Positions 8,704 through 21,330 of a stretch of 64,000 nucleotides of DNA are shown here, piece by piece. The first letter of the stretch is position 1, and each line of letters starts with the position of its first letter. The position numbers were made by a program, and so were the translations under genes. The stretch spans positions 1,147,604 through 1,211,603 of the forward strand of contig NC_049982.1 of the NCBI RefSeq assembly GCF_000003815.2, written 5' to 3'. The notes beneath the pieces are model-generated. The model ran no database searches. It had not been told where the DNA came from and worked only from the letters and a program-made list of their open reading frames with translations. Source of the DNA: Branchiostoma floridae (Eukaryota > Chordata > Leptocardii > Amphioxiformes > Branchiostomatidae).

Positions 8704-11700
8704 ATGGCGGCCATTCTGGTGGTGAGAAGTGCCGGTTTGGCAGGTAAATATTCTCCTTTTTTTGGATCAAGGAGTCCGCTAGTGGGTAGATTATGAATTT
8801 AGACACTACAATGAAATATATACGTGCAATGTCAACTACTTTTGAGTCGCCCAAATCCGGTAACGTCGCCCAAAACAACGCGGTCCTTGTTGCCCTTCAC
8901 TGGGAAGGGCAACAGCTGAGGAGGGGGGAGGGGGTGCGATACCGAGTGGAGGGGTCTTGTATAGGTATCATCGGCTTCGGTGTTAGTTATTAAAGTTTCT
9001 GGTGCATTAATCTACTGATCAGTCATGTGCTTTGTGGTGTGCATTATCAAAAAGTCTAACCTTATCATGAATTAGGGTGACTACACAGGCGCAGCCTACT
9101 TCACCTAGACATCATCAAGGTATCATCAAGGTATCATGTATGGTGATGAAAATTCATGAACAAGTAGGATACAAACTTTACAGCTTCTAAATTTTTTCTT
9201 CAAATCTGGCCACTTGCTGAGCCCCAAATTAGGCATGACAGTCCTGGCAGATTCTACAAATTGAAAGATTGAAACGGTAAATGTTGAAGTGTCCACAACA
9301 TGAGACACACTGAGAAACAAACAAACAAACACCTGTTGTTGCTTAAAGGTCCCTAATACACTGCATGCGTTGTAGTCCTGCAGAAGCTGTCCACAACATT
9401 GGACAAACATATAAACAAACAATCGTTGTTGTTTACAGGCCACCAGCTGAGCCCTATAGCAGGGGTTGCAGTCCTGCAAAGCCGAGGTGTCCACAACAAT
9501 GTGATCCCGACCGGCTCCCACACCCCCAGACAAACAAATAAACAATCGTTGTTGTTTACAGGCCACCAGCTGAGCCCTATAGCAGGGGTTGCAGTCCTGC
9601 AAAGCCGAGGTGTCCACAACAATGTGATCCCGACCGGCGCCCACACCCCCCGGGGCAGGGGAGGGCGGTCGTCCTTCAGCGGTATCTGTGCTACCGTGTT
9701 TGGTGGAACCGGATTCCTGGGGCGATACGTCATCAACAAACTTGGTACGTACACATACCCAAGGACTGAAGGAGGTTAAACTTCCTTGGCGTACCATAGA
9801 TTAGATACAACAGTTCGTAAGAATCTAGATCATGTATGCATTCAATCCATAGGATCCACACAATGTGTTGTAGTTTTTTTACGCAGTTACTCTTCAGTTG
9901 TCATGGTTAGAGTTCAGTTTACTTTGAAGGCTTGTAAAAACTTCCTGCATTGTTTTAAAAGAATATGCAAATACATTTGCCTTCACATTGAGAAAAGCAT
10001 ATTCGGGTGTGATTGTCTTAGGCTGGTGCAACATCGCCCACTCAAATAATCATAAATATAATGATGTATGTTAACATGTAGATGGTTTGTTCCTACAGGC
10101 CGTGATGGTAGCCAGATCGTGGTGCCACACAGATGTGACTGGTACAACACTCTGTACCTCAGATGTGACTGGTACAACACTCTGTACCACAGATGTGACT
10201 GGTACAACACTCTGTACCTCAGGTTAACGTGCTGATGATTTGTTCCTACAGGTCGTGATGGTAGCCAGATCGTGGTGCCACACAGATGTGACTGGTACAA
10301 CACTCTGTACCACAGGTTAACATGTAGATGGTTTGCTCCTACAGGCCGTGATGGTAGCCAGATCGTGGTGCCACACAGATGTGACTGGTACAACACTCTG
10401 TACCACAGGTTAACATGTAGATGGTTTGCTCCTACAGGCCGTGATGGTAGCCAGATTGTGGTGCCACACAGATGTGACTGGTACAACACTCTGTACCACA
10501 GATGTGACTGGTACAACACTCTGTACCACAGGTTAACATGTAGATGGCTTGTTCCTACAGGCCGTGATGGTAGCCAGATCGTGGTGCCACACAGATGTGA
10601 CTGGTACAACACCCTGTACCTCAGACCCATGGGGGATCTGGGGCAGATCGTCTTCTCCGTAAGTGTTCTGTTTCTTTTTCTTGACTTGATCTTGAGCCAG
10701 TTTAGCTCACTAGCACACTTGCTAATGTTCCACCGGTTGTGACAGAAGACAGATGCCATGTACAGTATTTTCAGGTCCATTGTACAAGGGAAATTCTCCT
10801 AGCCCTTTCTGATAGTCACAATGAACAGTTAACAACAGCTAGGATATCATCCTGTACAAAGAACTGCAAGCCTTTCCAGTAGCGCGCAGCCAGTATTGGA
10901 ACTCCCAATCTCCTGGTTCAATGCTGCACATCATGGCTTCTAAGTTCTAACTTCCATGTCTATTACTAATTGCAAAGCTTAAAAGTGGGTAAGATATGGG
11001 GGAAAGTGTGTAGGTTTGGACTCCTTTGCTGTCGTGTAATTGAGCTATTGTAAAGTCTTGCACTGGAAAAACGCGTTGTGTTTTTGTCTTGTCAGGAGCT
11101 TGACGAGAGAGACCCAGAGTCGTACAGGAAGATGCTGAAGCACTCCAATGTGGTCATCAACATGATCGGCAGGGACTGGGAGACAAGGTCAGTTACTAGA
11201 ATTTTACTGGCAGGCTTTTATACTAGCTAGGATTTTATTATAGGGTGTCCAGATTTCTTAGTCTGACTGAGAGTCGCCGCATGGTGAGTACTACAGCTGT
11301 GAGTATTGTAGGGGGGACGGGGGGCATCCACCTTTCATGTTGCAGAGTTTAGAGAATTTGAGTTAAAATGGTGCATTCTAAGGTATCCTGAGGGGCAAAA
11401 TTACTGTCAGAGAGGTCACAGTAGAAGACTGGCAACATTTCTGTCTTCTGGAAACCACCCTGTCTTGCTACTAGTTCTTGCACTAGTTAGAACCCCATTT
11501 TTTTGCCTAAGCTTCCAATACAGAATGGCTTTTAAAAGTTCTTATTTGCTCTACTGTGCCTTGAGTTGTCATAGATGGCTTGGAAATCCAAAGCTCCAGA
11601 AAGGTACTATTTTTGTCATGTATCTTGTCCCTTGGAGCAGAAACTTAAAGTTGTGTTCACATGATCAAAACAATTCAATTAAAAAAAAATTATTTTGTAC

Positions 11701-14700
11701 AATTAGTTTTTTTAAAAACACACGTTCTCTGGTACATCATGAACTTTAAGTTGTGTTGACATTATCAAACTGATTCAAATTTTCAGACTTGCATTGAACT
11801 AACATACATGTACTTTTCAATGACAAAGGCACTTTCTCTTCCAAATCAGAAACTTCAAGTTCGAGGAAGTAAACATCGACCTTGCCCGTACGATTGCCCA
11901 ACTCTGTAAGGAGGAGGGTGTGGAGAGACTGATCCACGTGTCATCGCTCAACGCTGATCCCAACAGCCCCTCAAAACTGTACAGAACTAAGGTAAGGAGA
12001 GATCCATGTGTCATCGCTCAACGCTGATCCTAACAGCCCCTCTAAACTGTACAGAACTAAGGTAAGGGTATGGTCATGAAAGTTACATACGTAAGAAAAC
12101 AGTTACTTCAGCAACCGGACACATTTTGGAAACGGACATTTCAGATACAGTAGTATCCTCTACTGACCAGGAACTACCTGAAACTTAAGAAAAAGGTGAA
12201 ATTATTTCAAACTTATCTGTTTTGTAATGGGAGGGGAAAGGTGATTGAACTGAGTAAGTTCCTTAGCTAGCAATTTCCAGTACATCATCTATGTTAGGAG
12301 TTAGGATTCTGAAGTTGTTTTCTTTCTTCAACATTGTCAAAAATTAGCAACCACAATAGACCTATATGTACACGTTAAAGGAAAACTGATGCACTTGAAC
12401 AGAGGTGTGGCACCTTGACCCCATTGGTCACCGGTCATGTGGCTGCTCGTGGCCTGATTAGTCGCTGAGCGTCACATGACCTTCCCATGGTCCACCTGCC
12501 TGCACAGAGTGCTAGAGCAAGCGCCATGCAGCGTCCAGTGCTTCGGAGTTTTGTCTGGAGCGCGGGGCCTGCAGTGGTTCAGTTCTGGTGAGAGTTTGTA
12601 ATGTCTATCAGAACTGGACCTGGCAAGTGAAGGAGAATTAAGCCTGGGAGAACTGCTAGTCTCGTACCCAGGTTATGACTCCTCATACAGATGTGTATTT
12701 GACTAATACTCTTACATTTTTGGTTTGGTTTTGTGCTTTTGTAAGTTGGTTTCAGAAATCTAAGAGTAGGAGTACAAGGTAGCTTTCTACTGTGACTGTG
12801 TGATTGATATTGGTTATGAAATTGACACAGTACATTGAATAAACTTCCTTAGTACATGTACCTTAGGCATACTAAGTCACAGGTATCTATCTGAAAAATA
12901 TCTAACTGATAGTCTACCTGAAACATCTGACTCTTTGAAGAGTGTAGTAGTATGCTGTACTACCATACTAAACTCCAAGTACCTCACACATTACAGGGCT
13001 CAAAATTCATTTTTGGGATTAGATGCACTGGTGCACCCAGCTTAAAAAATTGGGTGCACCAAAAAAGTTTTGGGTACACCACTAAAATTTAAGTAGAATG
13101 TCAGAAAAAAATAATAACAAAACTTAGTTACAAGCTATCAAATTCTTAAAGAAGCACAATGACAGACATTTTTATTGTCTTTCTAACACTAAGGTTAGAA
13201 TATGATGTATACTAGTATACTTGATATCTTTCCATACATAAACCTAAGAAAATATTGAAAAAAATTGGGTGCACAGTTCCAATTTTGGGTGCACCTGGGT
13301 GCACAAACACCCAGTATTTCGAGCCCTGCATTACCTCAAAAGTATTGACAGAAAAACAACTATCATACACGTATATCACAGTGTATATTAACAATGTGTA
13401 CATGTCTGTTAACATACCAATGGTGTTAGAAAACTATGATGGGATAAAACATCACTATTTTCTTCATCATCACCATTGGTCGACTGCAGAGCAGGCAACT
13501 ACAAGCCTCCTCCATTTCCTTCTATCGGCAGCAAGTTTGTATGAAAAGTATGACTTTTTCTGTCTTCTCCATTCCCCTCCAAGTTTGAAGGAGAGGAGGC
13601 AGTGAAGGAGGCGTTCCCTGATGCCACCATCCTGCGGCCTGCACAGATGTTTGGCAGGGAGGACAGGTTTCTCAACTACTATGCCAGTAAGCAAGCTTTC
13701 TTATATTTCTTCTGGTAAAAGATGTCTGAAGTAAGAAAAAATAACTGTACAGTTGTGATTGTCAAATGTTTTCATAGATGACTCACTAACAGGTATATTT
13801 GCATACTTTTGTATGTGCAAATTCAGTTGCTTTAATGGATAAAGTTACAGTGTCAGTTGCCACCGGCTTCAACCTGTTTGTAGTGCTGGAGTAGGCTGGA
13901 ATTCGTCTGGTCTGTTTTTAAATTGAGGATGACTAGTACTATCTGGACATAAACCCTGCTGTTCCCCATCCCCCACCACTCCACACGTATAGACCTGCGT
14001 GCGTTTGGAGGAGTTCCCCTCATCAGCAGAGGCAGGAAGACCATACGGCAGCCGGTCTATGTGAGTAGTGCTATCAACTTTTTTGAAAGTAGTTTCCCTG
14101 TAAACATTTACAATTTAGATTTGACCCCAGCAGTCTAGCTGTTTCCTTTTGAAAGGTACTTATTACCTAACAAAAATGACTTTCCTTACTCTAAGGTGTA
14201 AAACTCAGTACTTGACTTTGGTTTGGAGGTAAAAGGCAGTGAACAGAGAGTGAATGCCTCAGTGTCCCAAGGCCCTTGACACAGTGGACTCGTATATTAT
14301 GGGCAGTACATTCTAGTGGTGACCGCGTGGCGCAGCCTAGCATGTCCGGATTTGCACCGAGAGGTTGCGGGTTCGAATCTGCCTACCGTGCCACCGATCT
14401 TGTGCCCTTGGGAAAGGCATTTTACACGACTTTCCTCACTTTACTCAGGTGAAAATGAGTCGTCCCTCGGATAGGACGTTAAATGGAGGTCCCGTTTATG
14501 GGGAGAGTCACACCCCATGCACGTTAAAGAACCCCCACACGTGCGATGGTGTGGTGTGCGATGGAGCAAACCATTCTGTCTGGAGTTGGTGATTCACTAC
14601 AAATCACCCGGGCGGAGGCCTGGCGAACCTTCGTGTCGTATCAGCCACACGGTGATTTACATCATTCACCATGCCCCGGAGAGGAGATAGGCGCCGCCAG

Positions 14701-17700
14701 GGGACTAAAATGCCTATTGATACAGCACAACATGTTGTGCTGCCCCTACGGCTAATTAATCAGCCTACGGCTGATTAAAAGGCTATGGGACGAACGAAGG
14801 AACATTCTAATGTATGACTTAACAGTTTAATTACTGGTTGTCTCTTTTCAATTTTCTATTTAGGTAGGAGATGTGGCCACTGCTATCATCAATGCTGCCA
14901 AGGAGCGTGACGCTAAGGGGAAGACATTTGAACTTGTTGGGTATGTCAGAAGCCTTTAGCTCTCTTTCTTTTAAACATCTTGAGGGTTTGTAATGCTCCC
15001 ATAAGTCCCATTCTTATAAAGTTTTGAAGGTTTGTAATGCAACCCCAGAAATGGTGGTGTTTCTTTTATTGGATTTTGTGACAAAATAAAAATTTTGACA
15101 CGCAAAGCTCTTTACAAACATTGAGCATATTTATCAACAATAAAAATCAAATTAAGATTTTTTTTATACTTGATGGAATGATAATGCTAATTGTGTGTGA
15201 TTAGACCTATTGAATATTGCAAAAAAACAACAGTGAAATGCAGTTTTCAGCAACAATCCTTCGGCTCTTTCTGTTGACTGTAATTCTGCATTCTAAAGCC
15301 TCAACATCTCAATAATTTTGTGTTTTCTGATCTTCTGATGCTGAACAGCGATGAACAGCATAATTCGTGGCACCTCATACATACAAGGATGAAATCAACT
15401 GAACTGATCTTGTGTTTTCCACAGCCCCAACAGATACTACCTGTATGACATGGTGGAGTACATCTATCGAGTCATGCACCGAACACCCTTCATCTACCCT
15501 TACCCCAAGTTCCTGTACATGTGAGTACAATGAAACAGCTTCTTTTGGAAGAATTGGAGTTAATTTGATGTAGCCTGCCCCCTCCAAAAGACTACAGCTC
15601 TCAAGAACAGTGGCCTGAAAGTTGGAATTTAGAGTTACGTGACTGTTTAGAGTTACATGTACATGACTGGGTATGATGCCTAAGGCAAGCTTTGGCTAAT
15701 TTGTTGTACACAGGCAGGGATGCTTAAATCAGTGAACTACAGTAGCCTTAATTTCATCTATTACTATATAATTTTCAAAGTATATTGGAAGGAAGATTTA
15801 TGCAGTGAAAACAAGTACATGTATGTAGTAGAGTTATACACTAAGTCTGGAAATACATGCTCACCGAAGAATAGAACTACCATGAATAACAGTCACCACT
15901 GTATTGTTCTCTCCAGGATTGAATTTGTTACTAACAGTATTGCCTACAGTATAACTAAAGAAGAAGTATCAATTATAGTGGGGTCATGTGGCATAACTGC
16001 AGGGTATTTGGCCCACGACTTTCATCACTTCAGCTCTGTATGTAAATGGGTACCTGACTTTGGTTGGGCAGGTAAAGGCAGCTGAAGGAAAGGCTTGGGA
16101 TCCGCTTATTAATTCTGCGCCCTGGACACAGTGAATAACAACCCACTGTCCCTATGGCCTTAAAAGACTATTGGACTACCTTTAGTGCCTTTACCGTTAT
16201 TACCTATCATTACTTATCAGCCTTGTCTGCATCTCCAGGCTTGCAGCCAGGTTTGGTGAGCTGAAGTGGCGGCCGCTCCTTACCAGAGATCAGGTCATCA
16301 GGGTACGTTTTCTCTCATGTACATGTATAACAATCCTTCTGTTTTATGTCATACCTGGGCCGCGAAAACGTTCGATACCATATCACACAGGTTCAAAGTT
16401 GTATCACACAGGCTTCCCTCGAGTAAATCGAACTATTTCAAACGGGCCAAATAGGCACGGTCGAAAATTCGAATTCTGGATTTGGACGTTAGAATTGCTG
16501 TTGTTATAATCTTTTGTTCGAGGACACAACATTTTCTCAACTAACTGGTGCATTTTGCATCATTTTCTCAGGTCGGTATGACATAAATGAAATACAACAC
16601 GGTGTATTCCGCATCACCCTCAGTCCCAGCCCTCCTGCGGGTCGGATCCTTCCCGCGGTCTGGCTTCAACCTCGGGTGATATGGAATACACCATCGTGAT
16701 GTTGTGTTCTATATGTACGAGGGGCGTGCAATAAGTAATGGTCCTGACCCACTTCCAGTTGTCTGATCTAAATGAAATTTTGTATGTGTAATAATTCATA
16801 TCTCTATGGGTTATGTTGCAAAAGACAGCTCTGAACTAATTGTGGTTTCTGATTTACTGGTGTTTGAACTTAGTCAGGTGTGAAATGGACCAGGTGTGAA
16901 ATGGAACCAGTTGAGTGTCGCGCAGTGATCCGGTTTTTGTATTTGAAAGGACGCACACCAAAGAAGACTTTTGATGAAATAAATGAAACTTATGGTGATG
17001 ATGCCCCATCATATGACCTTGTAAAACGCTGGCATCCTGAATTCAAACGTGGCTGGAAGTCTGTGGAAACAGCTCCCAGACCTGGTCGTCCCTCTTGTGC
17101 CATTGATGAGGCATCAGTTGGAGGACCAACCTGGGGTGTCCTACAAAATCGGTGTCCAGAGCTGCATCAAACGATGGGAGAAATGCATAACTCTGGGTGA
17201 TTCCTATGAAGATAAAGACTAATAACTGTGCCAAGTTTCATTAATCTCCTGCTATGGGAAATGGGTCAGGACCATTACTAATTGCACGCCCCTCGTACAA
17301 TCATGTAACTTGGCTACATGCATCCCTGATGGTTTGTTCATCATTACATTGGAGAACCATCGTGACTTTTCGATGCTCGGTTGATGAAGAAAACAGGCAG
17401 CTTAGAAAAGCTTGGTTCTAGAAGTACTGGAAAGTATTTATGATGTAAGCTAGCCACTTTTTGTAGCAGCTTTTTTAAATCAACTTACAGATATTGATAA
17501 GTTAATTAAATGTAAATCGTTACTTGGAGATAGCAGATCTACTTTTATAGCGTGTTCAAATGTTGTCAAAAAATGATGTAATCATCTGGTGTGACACAAG
17601 CAGGTTTATATTTTGTTCTCCCGAAAATAATTTCATCAGGTTGGTAGAATATAGGATATAGGAGAATTCTTGCACACAACCAAAATGAAGCAGAACTCCA

Positions 17701-18005
17701 GTCAGAAGCTCTGAGGAATGTGTCTGATAGACACCGAAACGTAAGCAAGTAAGTTTAATTTTGGTTGTGTACAAGAATTCTCCTATATCCCAGGTTTTGT
17801 ACTCTGCGTTCAAGTTTCCTGTCTGTCTGAATTCCAGGATCACCACACGGACGAGACGACCGTGGGGGTGCCTGGTCTAGAGGACCTGGGCGTGACCCCG
17901 ACCAGCCTCGAGGCCGGCGCCATCTCGGTCCTGCGGCGACACCGCATCCACAGATGGTACGAGGAGGCAGTGGACGACATCCAACCCGCGAAAACCGCCT
18001 CCTGA
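8704..18005 (+). CDS. NDUFA9: NADH:ubiquinone oxidoreductase subunit A9 (complex I, mitochondrial)
   Basis: Eleven exons: 8704-8743, 9562-9744, 10561-10658, 11096-11187, 11850-11991, 13584-13686, 13993-14060, 14864-14940, 15425-15520, 16239-16302 and 17838-18005. Joined phases are consistent and give 376 residues, close to the 377 of the human protein. The N-terminal 40 or so residues are basic and alanine-rich, as expected of a mitochondrial presequence. The Rossmann motif GGTGFLG is at residues 61-67. Family blocks include [29 protein letters not shown] and PGLEDLGV. It is an atypical SDR-fold accessory subunit of the complex I matrix arm that binds NADPH and stabilises the arm-membrane junction. 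Exons 2, 3 and 5 have tandem copies of an edge in the adjacent intron; I chose the copy that keeps frame and family sequence. For exon 2 an upstream acceptor at 9438 would also stay in frame (+41 residues). Confidence 0.95.
9316..9561 (+). repeat. Tandem copies of the 5' part of NDUFA9 exon 2 with its acceptor
   Basis: The copy at 9439-9561 is nearly identical to the first 123 bases beginning at the real exon 2 (9562), including the TTGTTTACAG acceptor. The period is 123 bp, a multiple of three. A more decayed copy lies at about 9316-9438, and a fragment sharing GTCCACAAC at about 9280-9300. Decay increases away from the real exon. Confidence 0.85.
10099..10560 (+). repeat. Four tandem partial copies of NDUFA9 exon 3 with acceptor
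   Basis: Copies start at 10099, 10252, 10345 and 10439, each right after TCCTACAG, the same acceptor as the true exon at 10561. Each ends in CAG|GTTAAC, a possible donor. Copy lengths to that donor are 124, 64, 64 and 93 nt. The first and fourth also contain extra 30-bp subrepeats (AGATGTGACTGG...). Only the fifth copy continues into the conserved RPMGDLGQ sequence. Confidence 0.9.
11999..12066 (+). repeat. Tandem copy of the NDUFA9 exon 5 end with its donor
   Basis: The last ~65 bases of exon 5 plus GTAAGG are repeated 70 bp downstream with few changes. Use of the second donor (after 12061) would shift the frame and meet a TGA inside the copy, so the first donor (after 11991) is taken. Confidence 0.85.
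12994..13328. mobile_element. MITE-like element in NDUFA9 intron 5
   Basis: The ends are CAGGGCTCAAAAT and ATTTCGAGCCCTG, inverted with one mismatch. Nearby sub-terminal copies of GGGTGCACC are also mirrored. CATTAC occurs at both flanks and may be part of a target duplication. No transposase is encoded. Confidence 0.55.
14315..14780 (+). mobile_element. tRNA-derived SINE in NDUFA9 intron 7
   Basis: The head has pol III promoter boxes: a TGGCGCAG-type A box and GGTTCGAATCT as B box about 35 bp later. The body contains TTGGGAAAGGCATTTTAC and ACGTTAAAGAACCC, stretches I associate with marine invertebrate SINEs. The tRNA-like part does not fold into a full cloverleaf with paired acceptor arms. 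Confidence 0.6.
16601..16692. repeat. Inverted repeat in NDUFA9 intron 10
   Basis: GGTGTATTCCGCATCACCC is mirrored by GGGTGATATGGAATACACC about 55 bp away, with two mismatches. It ends 24 bp before the mariner element and may be a separate foldback repeat. Confidence 0.55.
16716..17297 (+). mobile_element. Internally deleted mariner-type transposon
   Basis: The left end TACGAGGGGCGTGCAATA is matched by the inverse at the right end (…TTGCACGCCCCTCGTA) with TA at each border. The sub-terminal TGGTCCTGACCCA is mirrored too. It is 582 bp with a truncated transposase gene inside (16880-17222). Confidence 0.85.
16880..17222 (+). pseudogene. Mariner transposase remnant (HTH head joined to C-terminal tail)
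   Basis: From the Met at 16901 the frame encodes a mariner N-terminal helix-turn-helix region: [15 protein letters not shown], then YDLVKRW and the GRPS hinge. The central DDD catalytic region is missing. A different frame then encodes the typical family C-terminus, with [12 protein letters not shown] and a stop at 17220-17222. A large internal deletion and a frame break make it non-functional. Confidence 0.8.
17654..17790. repeat. Hairpin-forming inverted repeat in NDUFA9 intron 10
   Basis: Arms of 33 bp at 17654-17686 and 17758-17790 are near-perfect inverses (GGATATAGGAGAATTC ... GAATTCTCCTATATCC), with a 71-bp loop. The right arm ends 47 bp before the last NDUFA9 exon. Confidence 0.8.
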
Positions 18006-20860
18006 GAAGATGCAGCTTTCTCCTAATGTCCACACATTTAAACTAGACTACAAAAAAGCTTTTGATGTTAAAAAGTATTGTCTTTTAATAACTCACATGG
18101 ATACTTGAAAGTTAGATGTCTCTTCACTTTGATGATACTGAACAATAATCTCCCAGTCTGAGGTTATAATCTTGAAACCACCAAAATAGTCTGCTGTGTC
18201 AGGATGGCACTTAATGTCAGTTTTGTCCAGCATTGTATACAACATGGTTAATCTATCATGTAACCAGACTTTTCTTTCACAGGACAATAAATATTGTGAA
18301 AACTTCAATCTGGTTTTCATGTTTATGTAAGCAACAGAATCGTGCTTACAAGGACATATTTGGAATAAGTTGCACTAACCACTCCCCATGGCATGCCAGT
18401 TCAAGTTGTAAGTCTCTATCACACAAATATTTAATGACGTCTGTAGTGTTCATAGTCCAATGGTTGACTATGTCTCTGTCCCAAGAAGAGGCAGTTGCTA
18501 ACCCCACGGTTTTGCAGCTCACCTCACCACCGTTAGGTTGATCTGATGAGTAAGATAACTAAAACTAGGTACACATTTGTGTCCTCTATCAGTAATAACT
18601 ACATTTTGTAGCACTCAGGAAGAATTACTGTTATGTACATGTAAGCACCGTAAGCTTGGGGTTTATGGGGACGTGTTGAGGTATGGAGACCGCTGAACAT
18701 TGTGATTGATTTACCATTTATAAAGAGATAAGCCGTTTCAACACTAGTATGCTGTTATGCCAGTAATTTATCAACGATCCAAATATTGCTTGGTTCTCTT
18801 ATCTCAGTTCACCTGGTAGCTCCCAAACACCTTCTCAGCAGCCAAAGTTGTTAGGGCCAAATACTTTATAGCTGCATCATAAAGTACTCTGCTATCCGAT
18901 GGTTGGTAAGGTAAAGTTGGGGTCACTACAAATTTTAAATGTAATCCAGAAGCAGATGTATCAGTTGGGTTTGTTTTGAGCCCATTTGACGATATTTTGT
19001 ACGTTTTTCTGGAGATTCAAGACTGGCAATAAAAAAAAAAACACGCACCAGCCGAAAACGTACAAAAAACATTGCGTAATTATAAAAAGATTCGTCTGCT
19101 TGGACTACAAATGTACTGAATGGCATTGCGGCACGAATGTAAAGGGCTTGGTAGGCCAGCCATTACGTCTGGTTAGAAAAGTTTGTGACTAAACCTTGTA
19201 TACCTTCATCCAATACCCTCCGGCGGTCTATATGGCCCTATTGTGTTAGTAGATCAAGGACGTTATTGACGTCATTGAGTAGACGTAGCCATTGAGGAAA
19301 ATTTTACATTGTTCAAAAAGCTGTTGAGTTATAGCAACAATCGTCTCAATAATGTGTGCTGTCTTTTTGTTATCCGAAATTGCCTTTCTCGGCTTCCGTG
19401 GCTGATCATAGCCATTGCGTGTGCGTAATTAGGAAAAATGCAGTACCCACTTAATTATAAAGTCTTACAAAGATTTGTCGGTGTTACAAGATAAGCTCTT
19501 CATCATAACAGTGTGTTTTTGTGCGCTCCCCCACCTGTTTAGCTCCCAAATCATGTCGGGTCGGTAGCCTGAGAAATTACTTTATAGCCTGATATCATCA
19601 ATAGGCTGAGTTAATAAGAGGAAATTACGTTCTCCCCTCTTAAGGTACTCAGGACAAGGTGAAGGTCGCCAGTGTCGGTATTTCAGTCATTAAGGATTAA
19701 AAATGGGTAGACAGATGAGTACATGTAGAGATGTGCACGTATCAACTAAAGTCATCAATATGCCTATTTGATTTTGTTTAAGGGGCTTTAAACAGTAGTA
19801 TCTGTGATTGCAAAAAAATCGTAATGTCGTGTACTTAAAACAAATACCACATCGATGATTTCACAACTGGACCGGGCACTGACGAACATTATCCAAATCA
19901 AGATCCTCTACATGACATTGAGAGGATCTGGTTGCCATTGCACCATTTAAGGGAGAAAGAGTGAGTGGAAACGTGGTCATTTTAACAGGTGTCCTACATT
20001 GTATATATATAGAGAGATTAGTAATGAGTGAGATCGATATCATTTACTTCGACGCTCAACTTTAGCCTTCGCCAGTGAAAACCTTTCAAACTATTTTATT
20101 TGCATTTTTACGTTCATATGATAAATAACGTCATATATACGATTGGTTTGGAATTGTTTACTTATTACCTTCCAACGCACCTAGTCGTTCACCTGGCCTG
20201 GTAGACATTATTACACATGTCAATGTTTATCTGTTGGAAATCTCATGATTTATTTGCCGTTCATTAAACGATAGGCCTCTATAGAACTATTATGGTGCCA
20301 ATCTTCCAATTATTGCGTCTTATCGCATCTTCACCTGCTACCGTCTCAGAGGCCGAATTACTTTATAGACTCATAAAGTACTTTATTAAGGGGGGATGCT
20401 TGTATAGCGGCAGGGTCACTGAAAGGCTACGACCGAGATTGTTAGTGTTTGAAGGAAACCTAGAAATATGAGGGTTCCAAGGACGGATACTGGGGCAACC
20501 TTGCCAAATGCATGACAAACAAGAATGGTGTTAAAAACACCCTGGCGACGCTGGGTCTAATGGATTTGTGAGTCTCTATATGAAAAAGATGTTTATTAGC
20601 TAGCCATGCTCACAACACAGTCTTGCACGCACACATTTCCATGCAATGATTCCATCTTGCGAGAAGCCTCGCAAACATTTTATCAACTCTGCAAAAAAAG
20701 TTAAGCTTGCCTCATTCTGAGTAAATTCTGAAAATCTATATTTACCTATGCCAAAATGTTATATTTGGGCGTGTTTAGCCGCCAGGTGACAACTTTATCC
20801 ATAACCCCCTATACTCCATACAAATATTTGTGTGTGTCTGTGAACAGTAAAACTTGATTA
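18006..20860. other. Intergenic DNA downstream of NDUFA9, no supported gene
   Basis: No conserved coding frame seen. A segment at about 20200-20350 (CGTTCATTAAA, ATAGGCCT, GCGTCTTATCGC, TTCACCTG) resembles 44985-45080 upstream of array gene C, so part of this region may be an old relative of the array spacers. Confidence 0.4.
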
Positions 20861-20869
20861 AGTCTTGGA

Positions 20870-21330
20870 TGGATCTTTAATGGTATTTGGTAGTCAGGGA
20901 AATCGAAGGTCAAGTTCGATAATGGATCCCCTATCTACTCCCTAAGGTACTGCAGCGGAACTACTGTCTTTATATTTCCTGTTTCCTGACATTTCACGGT
21001 CTTGATTTTTTAAAGGTGGGTATCTCTTGGGGCAGAGAGTTAGTGCTGTAAGTTTGGGTCCCCTAGCACCTTTATTTTCGGAAATTGTTTCAAAGTTTAG
21101 AAGAGAATAAATCAAGAACGTTTTGATGGATCGTCATGCTTTTTTAGGTTTTGTAATGTCTAATTTGCATAAGTAATGGCAAAATGTTATAAATCCCTAC
21201 ATTCCATCTAACTTCTCACATATGTAACTGAGAAAGACCGAAATTCTTTGGATATCAATTATGCAAATAGATACCTTTTTTGCATAATTAATGACAGGAT
21301 ACTATAATTCTATACGCTACAACAGCCTTC
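20870..21330. repeat. Dispersed repeat copy (related to 62703-63613)
   Basis: It shares GGTACTGCAGCGGAAC, TGGATGGAT, a CCCCTAGCACC-like block and AATTTGCATAA-type blocks, in the same order, with the element near the right end of the window. No coding frame. Confidence 0.5.

Noticed and set aside
10272-10742. 156-codon plus-strand frame over the exon 3 copies
   Set aside because: It reads through acceptors, donors and intron fragments; only the last copy has the conserved NDUFA9 continuation.
9983-10780. 265-codon minus-strand open frame with a repeated [10 protein letters not shown] pattern
   Set aside because: It is the antisense shadow of the tandem NDUFA9 exon 3 copies; the repetition comes from the DNA duplication.
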